A stretch of 64,000 nt of DNA from Panonychus citri. Lineage: Eukaryota > Arthropoda > Arachnida > Trombidiformes > Tetranychidae. The notes under the pieces are model-generated. The model saw only the letters and a program-made list of their open reading frames with translations. It ran no database searches and was not told the origin of the DNA. The stretch spans positions 1,674,001-1,738,000 of the forward strand of contig NW_026515539.1 in assembly GCF_014898815.1 (NCBI RefSeq). Direction: 5' to 3'. How positions within the stretch are numbered: the stretch's first letter is position 1; the number at the start of each line of letters is the position of its first letter. Positions 12,401 to 26,400 of this stretch are shown here, one piece after another. The translations under genes were made by a program, and so were the position numbers.

Positions 12401-15400
12401 TTATCATCTCTCACTCCAGGAAGCTGACGAAGTGATAACTGATTATCATAGAGAAACAATAACGATAATATAATTATAAGCGAAAAAAACAATACTGTAT
12501 TCGGACAATGGTGATAATAATAATAACGTGTATTTGTATGTTCATTATGACTTCCGTCATCTTGGATCATTTTTTTTTCTCTCCTTACCAATGCTAATAA
12601 GTTATAATTTACTGATTGTTCACAATTATCGGTGACTTTTTATAGTCTCGAGTCTTTGCCAACAATTTAAGATGACCACCAACACAATTTACTTTTCATT
12701 GTTTCAAATCAACCAGAAAATGTATTTACTTGGAAATAAGTCTGAGGATAAATCAGATTATCGTTGAAATTTACTCAATTGTTAACAAACTATCAGTCAT
12801 TGACACTTACTATTTACTATTTTGAGAGAAAATTTTGTCAACAATTATGAATGAAGAGTGAAAATATTAACTTTTAATATCTCATTAAGGATTCGAAACA
12901 TGTACGAGAATAGTATTAAGATTCTAATTCATAATCATCTTTATTTTCCAATTGATTGATCTGTTCCTCCTTAGAGTCAACAATCAAAGAATTGTTAAAT
13001 TAATCTGATTAAATATTCAATAGACGAAAGTGATTAAAATACAATTAAAAGTGAAAGAAAAACATGGTTACCTGTTGATTTCTCATCTTGATGGATTAGC
13101 CAAAATTTGATTTAGAAAACACAATTGTTAATGATAATCAAATTCTTCCAGTTGAAAGAGTTTAATTGTAAACTATTAACCTAAAGCCACTGACTATAAT
13201 TAAAATTGATTAATAATACCGAAAATCTAATAAAGAAGATCCTTAATCGGTTGATGATTTATTTGAATGATTATCTATTGTAAGAGTCAGTTGGTTGACC
13301 AAAGTATATTTAAGTGATGAAGAAAAATGAATGAAAAGTTAATTGTAACCATTAATAGTCTCTTTTTTAATGATTAACACAAAACCAGGATGAATACCAA
13401 ATGATAAGCGACTATTAATTTAATTGTAAACATTGATTAAGAATGAGGGATTCATCTTGTTTAGAAAATTAAATACAAAAATCTATTGTAATTGTAGTGA
13501 ATGAATAACTTTTAATTCAGTTTACAGTTCGGAGCTAATTAAACAATGATGGAAGATAATTTAATCATTGTAACTGAGTCCATAGTCTGTTAATCAGTCA
13601 AGTTAATTGTTGTTCTGATTGTGGTTTTATACTAATCAAATTGTATCCTTTTGATGATTGTGCTTGATTTTGTTGTTATAGTTGATTTAATTTGATTGCT
13701 ACCAATGTGTTTCATTCATTCATTTCAATGGCACAATTTGTGATTTAATTAACAATCAATTAATTTGAGTGTGAGTGTGTAGATTTGTCACAATTAATGT
13801 GACAACGACAATAATCAAAAAAACAAGTTAGCAATCAAATTGTCTGTTTTCTTGTAAATTGTAACAATATTTTTAAACATCATTTGTTATCTTTTAATTG
13901 TGATCCTCAATCAACATCATTATCTACTAATTTAGTTTGGCTACTTGATACACAATCAGCCCTAGTGAAAGTGAATAATCAACTTAATGATTGTTAATTG
14001 TCCACATGAAATTGAGCTAATTCCTGTTCATTACAATTATCTCCTCTCTTCCCTCCCTGATTCTTAACAAAAACTAATTGATCATCATCATTATCTTCAT
14101 CTTAATGATGATTATTACCTGGAAGGGGTTTCCAAGTTAAAGATGACAGTTTATTGTTATCATCTAAATCTAGCCTGTTGTAAGATAATTAAAGTTAATT
14201 TCCTTTACCTAGAACTCAAAGGTTGGATTAAATTAACAAGTGATTAAATTTACTGATTGTTCGCCCTTTTTTTCTGCCTAAATTTACCTGAATTTACCTG
14301 GTTTAATTTAATTTGATTTCCTTCTTAAACCATTAGTGAATGTTGTTAGTTAACTAGCAACAATTTAAATTGTTACTGATAACATAGTTAACACACACAC
14401 ACATACAATTGAAACAATTAACTTTTTTAGTTAAGGTTGACGAGTTGATCTTTAATCATCTTCCTACAAAACAAACTACTATTACAGTAATCAAAACCGA
14501 TCCCTTAATTAGTGATTCACTAACTAACTAAATATCAACCATTTGAATTGATTAAACCACTTGTATTAATTTGACTAACTACAAATGGTTCATTTAATTA
14601 CAATCAAATAAACATCATGAGTAAAATTTCAATTACAATTTAATTTGGATTAACTGATTTCTAATTCATGAAAACACCTTCAAATTATTTACCTTTTACA
14701 AAATTAAATCATCATCTTATTTGGTATTAATTGTGATCATTGTTTGTTGATCATCATCATCATCATCATCATCTCAGGTTGATTAACAATCAGTCAGTAT
14801 GATTTATGAGAAACTGAATTGAAACTCAATTTAATAATGAATCATACTCATGATGAACTACATTTACCCTTACACACTCACAATTACCTGAAGAAATTGA
14901 TTAAAATTAATCAATCGATTCACCGACAATGATTGGTTTTAATTTCATGAAACTTTTTCTTGTAAACAATTTTATTCAATATTGGTCAAGATGAAGATTA
15001 AAAGATTTACTTGTAATCAAATTAATTACGATTAATTTTTACCTCATAAAATACAATAGCGATTATTATTATTAATATTTAACCTTAAGTGAACACGAAT
15101 CACAATATAATCAAGAAATAAGTTCAACAATCAAGGTTGATTATGATGATTAACTTGTATCTTGATATTAAAAGAGGAAAAATTGAACCGAAAATTAGTT
15201 TCATCCAATTGTAATCACCTTTACAAGTTAAATGTCATGTTTCCAGTATCATCATCATCTTGGTCACCATCAAAACTATCATCATGATTATCGTCATTTC
15301 AATCATAATCAACAATCAGCGTTTTTTTTTGTTTGATAATCAACTACTATTCACGTAACAAACAATTTACATCTCAAGTGAAAGAGACTCAAGGTGACCC

Positions 15401-18400
15401 ATCATCTATTCACTAATTCAATTAAATTGAACCAGTAGAAATGAAGGATTATATAAATGTGAATATCAAAGATCAAGGAAAAGGAAATGATCAAATTAAA
15501 GATGATCCATCATCTTAGTAATCATGAATGTAAGAGAAACAATGAAAAAAAAAATTAGTTACAAAGAGCGCAAAGTTTTACTCGAGATTTGAAAGTTTGA
15601 TAGTAAAAACTTTACTTCCTTAATCATCATCAACACAATCGTCAAGATTGTCTTTAAATGATAATTAATTGTCATCAACGTCTAATTAATTATGATAATA
15701 TGAAACAATTAGATGAATACGAAACCATTACCTTGATTAATTAACCAACTGTTGAAAGTGTAAAATTAAAAAGTAATGTGAAAGTAAATGAATCAATTGT
15801 CTTTCTCCTTATGGTCATCTCAATGTTATGATTACCTGGTCTCTTATCATCATCATCATCATCATTATCATCATAAACAACAACAATCGTTATTTACTTA
15901 CCCAATTCACATGGTTGATAATGATAATGATATAATTTATTATCTAATATAAATCAACAAATATTTCACCTTATTAACCTTCAAAACTATTTCATTTGTG
16001 TTAAATGTATATCATTGACCTTATACCTTAGTGAAAATGATGATTATGATGATCAAAGTTGTGGGAAAGACACTTACCTGTTTAATGTAAAATTTTCCCA
16101 AGAAGATGATGTTTTTTTTTCTTAGGAAAAGTATCTCATCATAAGAAATGATAATGATGATGATGATCAACTTCAACACTTCCCATAAGTTCAATTATTA
16201 TTGTTATTCAATTATATTTGCTGATTGTTGGAATTTGCGAAAGAGCATAAAGTTATCATCCTCATCATCATCAAGGTACAATAATGAAACTTTGAAAAAA
16301 AAACCCTTTCATCTCATCATCAGTACTTATTGGTTTTTGTATTTGTTTGTGTGCTTATTTACAATCAGATAATAATAAACATAATCTTGATATTAATGAT
16401 GATCATGATGATAATTATCATGCAACTAATGTATTTACCTTACTAATGGGGGTTTCTATCATCGCTTTCTCAGTTTATCATTGAACAATTTTCACAATGA
16501 ACTGATTCTGATATTGTTGCGACTTGTATTGTGTGTATATATAAGTTTACCATTGTTGTTGCTGTTGATTATGTCGATGATGATGGTTATTAATACAATT
16601 AAAATTAATTGTTAGATTAAAAAAAGGAGTGAAATTATTGCTGCTTTTATTCATTACTATTTTTATGTTCATTTCATTGAATTGAATGAACAATTTGAAT
16701 AGGATGATGATACCATGTATCAACCTGTTCATTTGTTTGGGTTGTTTAAGTTTCTGTATTTATATTGTTGATTTTCAATAATAGCATTTTCAAAAACCAT
16801 CATGTTCATGATGAAAACACTTTTTACATGAAAAGAAGGCGAGATTTTATTTCCAAGAATGATCAAAGTTTATTGTAAATTATGATAAGATGCGGTTCTT
16901 GATTGTTTCTTGGTTAAATAATAATAATATCACACAATTCACACGATATCCTTTTCCATGAATGACCAACTCATGAGAAGATGGTGAAATATATTCTGTA
17001 AAAATCATGATAAACATTGAATGAAAAAAGAGATAGGAAAACAATGTGAATATGAATAATCGTGATTCATTGATTAATGACCATTAACTAATCATCATCA
17101 TAGTAATTAGCTCTTTATCTTGATCTTTTTTTTTTACATTTCAAAAAGCCTTTGGTATAAATTAACAACCAAATCATTTCAATTGTTTAATTTATATAAT
17201 TTTCTTTTGTTGATCAACCACAATTGTAGCTTGTAATTAATCAATTCACCATGATTACCATGTAAAAATGTATTTCTATTTACCTTTTTTCTCTTAATAT
17301 GAATTAAATCAATTAATCTGATGAACCCTCAGTTTTTTCTGCCGTTAATCTGATCCCAATTTAACCGTAATCATGGATATTTAACTGGTCCTCATCATTT
17401 TCATCCTCATCAATGATTATAACCAACGAATTAAGTTTTACAACAATTGATCTTTTCTTTCTTATCCATTTCTCTTTTTCAAAGAAATTCATGTAAACAA
17501 AAGGTAAAGATGAAAGAAAAATGATGATGAAGATGATGATGGTAATGATGATAAAGAATTTAAGAATTAAATCCTGCATGGTCAGGCCACAATTTAATGG
17601 CAATTTAACTCTGATTCCATTTTCTTTTCCTACCTGAATCCGATTCCAATCAATAAGGAAATAGTTGGTTCCCTCTTTGAATATTATCATGAGCATCATT
17701 TTCATCAATGAGCTTTGATAGGGAAAATAATATGGTGATGATGGTCAAGGGTAGGAAAAGATTATAATGAGACTCAATAGATGATCGGACGCTGGTCAAA
17801 TCATCAATCCCTCTCTCAAAATATTCCTCATCTGTTGTTAACCTTTAAAATGGTCCTTTTTTTTACACCAATTACTATTCAACAATTAAGTCACCTCTCA
17901 GCTTTTCTTAGTGTACTGGTCATCCTTGGGTGATTTTTCAGTTTATATCAATAGACAATCAATCACCATCACGTTTGTAACAACAAACCATCAACAAGCA
18001 TTTTGAAAATCTTAGGATAATTTCAACAGGACCTTGAGGTGAGATAATAGAATGAAAAACTTGGTATCATTATGTAATTTAAATTAATTCTATTGTTTAA
18101 TTATCGCCACTACACTTGACTTGCGATGTTAGTCAAAAGAATAGGAAAAATAAACTAAATCAAGTTGCGAAGGAGAAAAAAAAAGGTAAACAAAGAGCAA
18201 CTTGTAAACATTTTCTTCAGTTTTTTTTACTACTCATCAGGTAGATGGAGAGACAAAGAATAGAGAAAAAAAAAGTTTATCAACAATCATGTAAACTATT
18301 TAATTCATTACCAAGTTGATTAATTGTTGATTATCTTTTTCATACTTATTTATCATTCTCATCAATAACAATATTCACAATTAGATACATCATCATGTAA

Positions 18401-20370
18401 ACTGTAAACAACAATAAGATCAAAAACCTTGACCAAGTAAAATCAACAACAATCAAGCAAAGTGAACGTAATCAAATGTTAAATATACTGTAACAGTAAC
18501 ACAACTAATCAAATTAATCAGGTAACAATTAAGCTTGAAAACAAAATTACGGTGAAAAAGATTTGCTTAGGTGGACTTACAGATCTTACGCCATATTAAC
18601 CATTGAATCTTTCTCTTTCTCTCCTACTCATGATTGAAATTAATCTTAAATTCATGATGACGAAGATAATGATTACGATAATGATGTACAAGAAAAAAAT
18701 AATAACCTTAAAGGGAAACTTTGACCTTGCGTATGTTTAGAGAAGGACAAAAATGGTTGTTAGGATAACGGGTTTCACTTTTTAGTGTCTTTGTTGCTGT
18801 TCTATCAATTTTTGTCACTTTTTGATGTCAAGTCAAATGTTTACAAACAGTTTTACTTGTTGAGTGAATTTCTTAATGCATTTGAAGTGAATTACAAAGT
18901 TGACAAAAAATAACAATAAAGTGTCAATCGATTTGATAGAATCCTTTCTCGGAATTGATATTAAAATTTGCATTTCGTTAATCCTATCAAATGTTCGATC
19001 ACAATTAGTTATTTGATTGCAGTTGATGATTAGGGATTAATATGTCAATTCCATGTCTTCGGTATTGGTTCGTTGAATCATGATTGTTATTGATTGAATT
19101 CTAGTCCAAAATTCAACTTTTTCAATGGACGAAGCTCCATTGAGCTTTATTCTTGGAGAAAAGCAAATGAAATTGTCTCATTTTCATTTTCTTTTGTTTT
19201 TCTCTCAAAGCAAGATAATTAGGATAATCTTCTAAGTGCAGAGATTCCAAGAGAAGATGATAAATATTTTCACCTCTCACCAAGAGCATTTATCCATTTT
19301 GCTAGAAAATGATGATTACACTTTCAAGTTCTTTCGTTTTTTTTTATTTTTATTTATTTTTTGGCTCTTTGCTGTTGGAATTTTTTCTTCACGGAGTCAC
19401 GTTCATATATTAGCATCATCTTCATCAAATCATCTCCGTCTTCATCTTCATCTTCATCTTCTGAATTTTTTTTTCATCTTTGGCCTCTTTCATGTATATT
19501 ATAATCAGCAACTGTTTCTCTCCAAACTGATAATATTTGTTTACCTGTTATATAAATGGTATTGTTTGAGTGATCTACATGCTTATCATCCAATGCTAAT
19601 TTAAGGATATCTCAAGCTCGTGCTTAAGATATTCAACCACCACCAACATTAATCTCCCTTAACAATTTACCTTATTTGTTTGTGTCTACCTTTTTTTCTT
19701 GTTACCTTATTTTGGCTCATTTCTGATTCACCTTCAACTTTACCTGGTCCTTGTTAATTATAGCTGAACAACATCACATTAAGATTCGTTATTGTTTTGT
19801 ATATCTTGGTAACAATCTCAGGTTACTTTCTTTCTCAAAGTGATGATGATGATGATCGCATTTTTCATCCTTCTCTCTCTCTCTCTCTCTCTACTACGGA
19901 TGCTAAGAGGAAGCAAGAGGGTGGAATATATACAACGTGTTCTTTTCATCATTATCTTAGTCTCTATTTCTTAAATTATTCTTCTTCTATCCTTGTGATC
20001 AATCTTTTACAATAAGTAGTAAGGAATTGTTATCATTTCCATCAACATGATAATCATTATCTTCATGATGCTTATTGTAGTCTCCATGTTTGTTATCATT
20101 AACTGTTCAATTTGATGTTAATATTAAATGAGTTTCTTATTAATGGACTTTTGATGATTATTAGAGGGACGTAGATAAAAAAGAAGAAGAGTTTTCTCAT
20201 TTTCATCTCTATCATATTTTAAGATGAAATTATTATTGATATTTCTACTTTTCTTATTCTCTTTCTATCAATCTGATTCTCTGTTTTTTAATTGCTGATG
20301 TCGGTGAACTTGAATCTTGTTTTTCTTTTGCCACTGATACGTCAAAAATGATGAGGATGGAGATGAACCG

Positions 20371-20412
<42 letters not shown>

Positions 20413-23400
20413 TTTCTCTTTTATTTCATTTTGTTCTTCAAAGAGATTTTCTTTCTAATCCTAGAGAGGAAGGTTGAAATTCTGGTTGGCGAGTGAAAAG
20501 ATCAATCAACTTTTTTTCTTCTTCTTTTCTAATATTATCATCAATGGAACCAAATCAAGTTTGAAGATGAATTCAAATCAAGTTTCTATGTCCATCTCAA
20601 TGAGAAAATAGCCCAAAACATCAACTATCCGTCAGAAATCATGGAAAGTGAATCAACTTGAAGTTAATCTCTGATTTACAATCATTATCATTTCTAGATT
20701 GATTTAGTTCCGATCTCATGATTAGAAATCAAAACCGAGTTAAATATCTAATCTTAATACTTTTTTTCCATATAAAACATAGTTGCTTTTTCACCAATAA
20801 CTTGATTATCTTCATCAGTTTGATTCATATTGACAGTCACGATTAATTTAACGATTTTTTAATCCAACAACTACTTTAAACTTACAAGATTGATGGATTA
20901 ACTTTCAAATTGTACTTACTGGTTTTTACTAAATTGTTGTCAACACCAATCATGTGACAATTTGTTTGTTCCTAATCAATTAATCTAAATTTACACAATT
21001 GTTACAATCATGAGAGAATTACAATTAACTGTATATTTAGAAAGTGTCATTAATCTTGAAAAGGTAAATAAGCCAATTCTAATTATGTTAATCAAGCAAT
21101 CAACTGATGCCCTTGATTGTTGTGCCTTGTGGACGAGTAACAAGACAATGTTGGTCAACTGTTGACAGTTTACAGTTAATTGATTAATTAATCAAGTTTC
21201 AAGTCTGATGGTCATTTTTCCCACACACATTCACTGTTAATTACATCATTAGATACTTGAAAGTGTGTTGATAATTTTTCTCGACCTCTTCCCCTACTTG
21301 CCTGGGAATCTCATGTCCATGGCTTGACCACTAAGATGGACAAAACAAAAAATAGTAACAGTAAACAATCAACACTCACGATTTTTATGATTAAGATGAA
21401 ATAATGATGATAATGAAAGTTGTTCACTTTCCACCCTCTTCTCACCGAGATGACCACACAATGAACCTAAATGGACAACATCATTTACCTAAATTTGTAT
21501 TATCAGTTTCTTGGATTATCCAGTTTAATTGTGGACAATTTTTTATGATGAGCTAATTTGTGATCAAACAGTTTTATGAGCTTAATTGTTTTGTCAACAT
21601 TGTCAAACTATTTTCGGAATCATAATCATTATGATTGTCCAGTTGATCCAGAAAAAAAGATCTCACAATTGAAAAGTTCAAATCTAATCATGGTCAAGGA
21701 TAATCAAATCAAATGGAAACTCTCACTTAGTGATTCTTATTATTAGATTATTATTATTATTATTATTATTATGACACTTAACATAAATTGAGAATGACAA
21801 TTAAGTTTCACTAGGAATTTATTCATAATTAACTAATCAACTTACAATTAAAGTTAATTTGATCATCAGACACGCTCACATACACTGCAACTTTTGATTA
21901 ACTAATTCAGTTGTAAACGGATATATTTAACTTCCCACAATTAACATACTGATAATGTTTTCATCCTGGTGACAAGATCATGATAGAAATGAATTCAATT
22001 GATTTAAATTGTAACGGTTTCAATTTAATTATTGTATCACCACGATGATTAGTTAAATTGTTACGTTTATATGATATCTTTTTGTCTTCCCGTGACCAAA
22101 TTATTAAAAACTGATACATTGAAACTGAAGAAATTAGTTTAATTATAAAAGATTATGAAAGTAGACCATCAGCAATTAACTAAATTGCTTCAAAAATCAT
22201 AGTTAGCTTGAGATTTTGTTGCAATAATAATTCATTCATTATGTAAATTCATCAATCTAACGAATCTAAATTGATTGTTTCCTATTCTTGACTCTACCTA
22301 TTGGCGGATAGTTTTAATTATTGATACAATCAGAATTTAATTGTCATCTTGATCGGTTGATTTACCTTTCCTGATAACAATTAAGCCAATGATGATGATG
22401 AAAAAATATAAGACGACAAAGTGGGAGGATGACAAATAGATGGGATAATTGTTATGAAGAAAAAATCTTTACAACTAATTTTATGCTTGATTGTTTCTTA
22501 ACAGGAAGCTTAATTGTTGTTGATTTATCATGAAATTGTCAACAATCAATATTTAAACAAGAAAAATATCCTAATTAAACTTCCGTCATCTTAAGTCAGC
22601 GATTTTTTTTTGTATTCCAAACTAATCAACAATTTGAATCTTTGCTAATTGTGTTTATCTTTCAATCTCCAATCAAAGTGTAACTTTTGCTTATTGATTG
22701 TTGTTAATAATTGTTGATCATTACAATGAAATTGAATCGCAATTTATTAACTATGATTTCCAACGCAATCTATTTGATTTAGTTTTCTTTTTCCTCTTTC
22801 AATCTTGTTGTTAACAAAGTAATTTGCTAATTTCTTGAAATAATACATTTTCATCATGCAATCAATAAATTGTTGTAATCATAATAACAAACAGCATCAA
22901 TGATAATTCATCTTCGTGATTAACAATCATTAATTTTACTTTTATTTGAATCAATTTTGTTGATAAACATGCTGGTTAACATTTAATTATATCTTATTAT
23001 GATCAATGTAAATCAATTTGGTTGAAATATATTACAATTATTTTAATCATTGTTTAAATTGATTCTTAAATTAACTTTATTAGTTTATATTGTGAAAACA
23101 ATATTGTTTTTTTTTGTTATAATCAATTTGATTGAATAAGAAAAATTCAATTAGTTGATTAGCTTGATAATCCAGGTTGATTGTTTATCTTAATTATATT
23201 GTATTATTTGCCTTAGGATTGGAAATGATATCTGATCATGATGATTCCCTCTGATTGTAGATTTTAATTGTTGATATTTATCACAATTTCCGGAATTTTA
23301 CAAATAAATTACTTAGACTTAAATGGTTGATTGTTAATGATTAAGGAACTTGTTTTTTAAACTCCATTGAATTGATTGCTATTACTTGATTGTTGAAGGT

Positions 23401-26400
23401 TATTCCCAATAAATAAACATCCAGGTTAAAGTAGATTAGGGGAAATGATTAAATATAAAGATAAACAAATAACCTGAGCAATGATAATTTAAAGTCTTAA
23501 GATGATTGTGAAGATTAAGTTGATTGTTGTAGCAACAAATTGTAAACAAATATCAATGTTTCCAGGGTTCATTTGATTGTGTTTGGTAAATTGTTGTTGT
23601 TTAGATTTTCAATTTTCAGGTTAAAAAAAAGGATTGGTATTAATGTTGAATGCTAAATATTTGATTATACAAGTTGCAATTTAAGATCATCTAATTTGAG
23701 TAAATGAAATCAACAAGAAAGAAGCAACAATCAGCAATCAGCAATCAACAGGTAACAGTATTTGGTATTGGTAATTTTAAATTCCAATTGATCAGTTTAA
23801 AGATGCTACTGATTGTTATACAATTAAATAGCTCTGATTTACATGGAATCATAAATTGTTATTATAAATTATTATTATAAATTAAATGTGAATGGCATAA
23901 ACAGGCTACAAGGTCAATTGGCAATTTAAGTTTGTTTTTTGTTTGATTGTAATCTACTGTTTATTTTGTTGATTTAAATTGTTGTTGATTGTCTCCTTTT
24001 TTTTTACTTTAACTGGACTCGTTTGATTGTTGACCATCATCAACAATCATCATCTTGATTATAATTATCATCACCAATATTGTCCAGTGATATTAAATTT
24101 CATCAAGTTTATTGTTGTTGTTTATCATTTAAATTGTTCATTCATTGACCAATCGGTTAAGATGACCTGAAGATAAACAATGATGATTTATCATTCATCA
24201 ATTTAATCCAGATACTTTTAGAGTGGTTTAATTGTTACTATCAAATTGAGAAAAATTGATTGATTTCTTGCGATTTGAGTGTTAGAAAATAAATTGAATC
24301 TAAATTAAAAGTTACGCTGTTTTTTTGATTTACTGATGATTGAGTCTTACAAAAAAAAGTTATATCTTTATTCATATTTAATATTTTTACTGAATTAATT
24401 TCATGATTATCAAAAAAAATTGTTATCGTAATGATCATGATGGATTCCGATGGATGAATGAATTTTCAGTCATCTCATTGGTGTTTTGTCATCAGAATCA
24501 ACCATCGACATCGTTACAGTTATGCTTCTCTCTCTCTCTCTCTCTCTCTCTCTTGATTAGCAATATCTTTTTTTCTCACTCTCAGAATCATTTGTAATCA
24601 TGAGAGAGAAAGACACAGATGATCTTCCATGATTCCTGTTGTCTTAATTACTTTAATCGATAGATTATAAGTTCATTATCAAGCAATTTCGATGTAAGAG
24701 AATAGAAGAATCCATCATCATCTTCCTCTTCCCTCTGAATAAGTTTCTTCTTCTTTTTTTTTCATGGAACAGGGAGAAAAAAAATGTCTTCCGTCTTTGT
24801 TTACAAAAATCAAAGAAGAGTAAACTGAGCGAGAGAGAAAATGTCGATTCTCTTCTTCCTCCTCAAGCTCCCTGATCATCTTGATTATCGGTCCATTGAT
24901 TATCTTCACCTTGATGGTTGTTGATTTTAAATACAATTTGTCTCTCTCACCTTTATTTTTCTCTATCATTTTTGGCTGATCCTTGATTATTATGATCGGT
25001 GTATGTGTTTACTTAATTTGATTTTGTTAACACCTCAAAATCAAACAGGTAAGATGATCATCTCATTGGATGCTAACACTAAAATGTGAATCTGGTGTTT
25101 GTTGGTTAATCTTTTTGCCCTTTCTTTCAATTATGATACATTATCCATTTGATTGAAGTTGATGGTGATTAGGTTGATGAATTATCATTTATGATTATTA
25201 TTTACTGTTGATTAATATTAGCACTTGGATCATTTAGTTTAACAAAGTTAAATTATTTAAACTATCAAATTGAAGTTGATCCCTTCCCTTTGATGGATTA
25301 TTAACTTTATGTTTGTTAATACGAGTTGATTTAGATTATGATTGTTTGTTGATCCTCTTCAAGATGATTATCATGATTAAGTTGGTGACGTTCAATTTTT
25401 CAGGTTAATTGTAATAATGATGCAAAAAAAACAGGGAAAAAAAAGTTTCCTCAAGTTCCTTATTCATCTTCATCTTCATCTCTTAATGATAAACTGTGTC
25501 CATTTAATTTTTTAATCATTTCTGTTGTGTTACCTTTTGATTGTTGTTGATTAAAGCGTGAGTTTAGCAAGAAACTAAATCAAAACTAAATCATCATTCA
25601 TATCGAGGTTTATAAATTGTATTTACCTGGAAAATGTTGGTGATGGTGATGCTTGTGAAGATGATGAGAGAGGAAAAGTAGCAAAAACCGTTAATGATGA
25701 TGAACTTTCTTGATTATATTGACAATTAAGTTAATTTAAATTTCTTGTTTTATTGTTATTTTCAAGTTCATTTACATCCATGTCTCTCTCCTGATGTACC
25801 ATTACAATTGCATGATTATTATCAAATTGTTTTGTTGTTAGTTAACAATCCTGGTTATCAACTAGTGGGTGATTATTTTGATGATTATATCAAAATAATT
25901 ACGATGACAATTAGATTAAGATGAGGATAAACACCATTTTAATCAATTGGTTGTATCAACTTAATCCATTAATACTAATTGATTGTTTCGCTTTTCCCTG
26001 ATTGAAAGATCATATTTTCGTTGTAAACAATAATTAAATTATGCTGGTTAATTGAATCAACATTTTCTCATTAAATGTCAACAAGATTAAACTTGATGAC
26101 CATTATTAGGTCAAGATTGTTAAATGGTTAATCTTTGTTTCTGATTAGCGTTTCATCAATCAAATCAATTGATTAACTTGTTAAACATTAATGGTGATCT
26201 CACTTGACTATTTAATTATAAAGATATTATTCAATTTTTGACAAACTGGTTAATTACAATTACTAAAAATTGAATTGAATTGAAAAGTGGACAGAGTGTA
26301 AATTTGTGATCAAAGTTGATTGTTACTCTCTCGTTAATGTTTAAGTGTTGGTGTTGATGAAATGATTTAATGTTAACCATCATAATCATGATTTAAAGAT

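Noticed and set aside
14748..14773. ATC/GAT runs as a CRISPR-like or coding repeat
   Set aside because: Simple trinucleotide microsatellites in an animal intron with no spacers.
4232..17290. Recurring TTACCT words as a regulatory motif or as avoidance of cryptic donors on the sas strand
   Set aside because: They look frequent in sas intron 1, but TTACCT is also common on the plus strand of the ZP introns, where it would create cryptic donors, so the strand argument fails; no count could be run.
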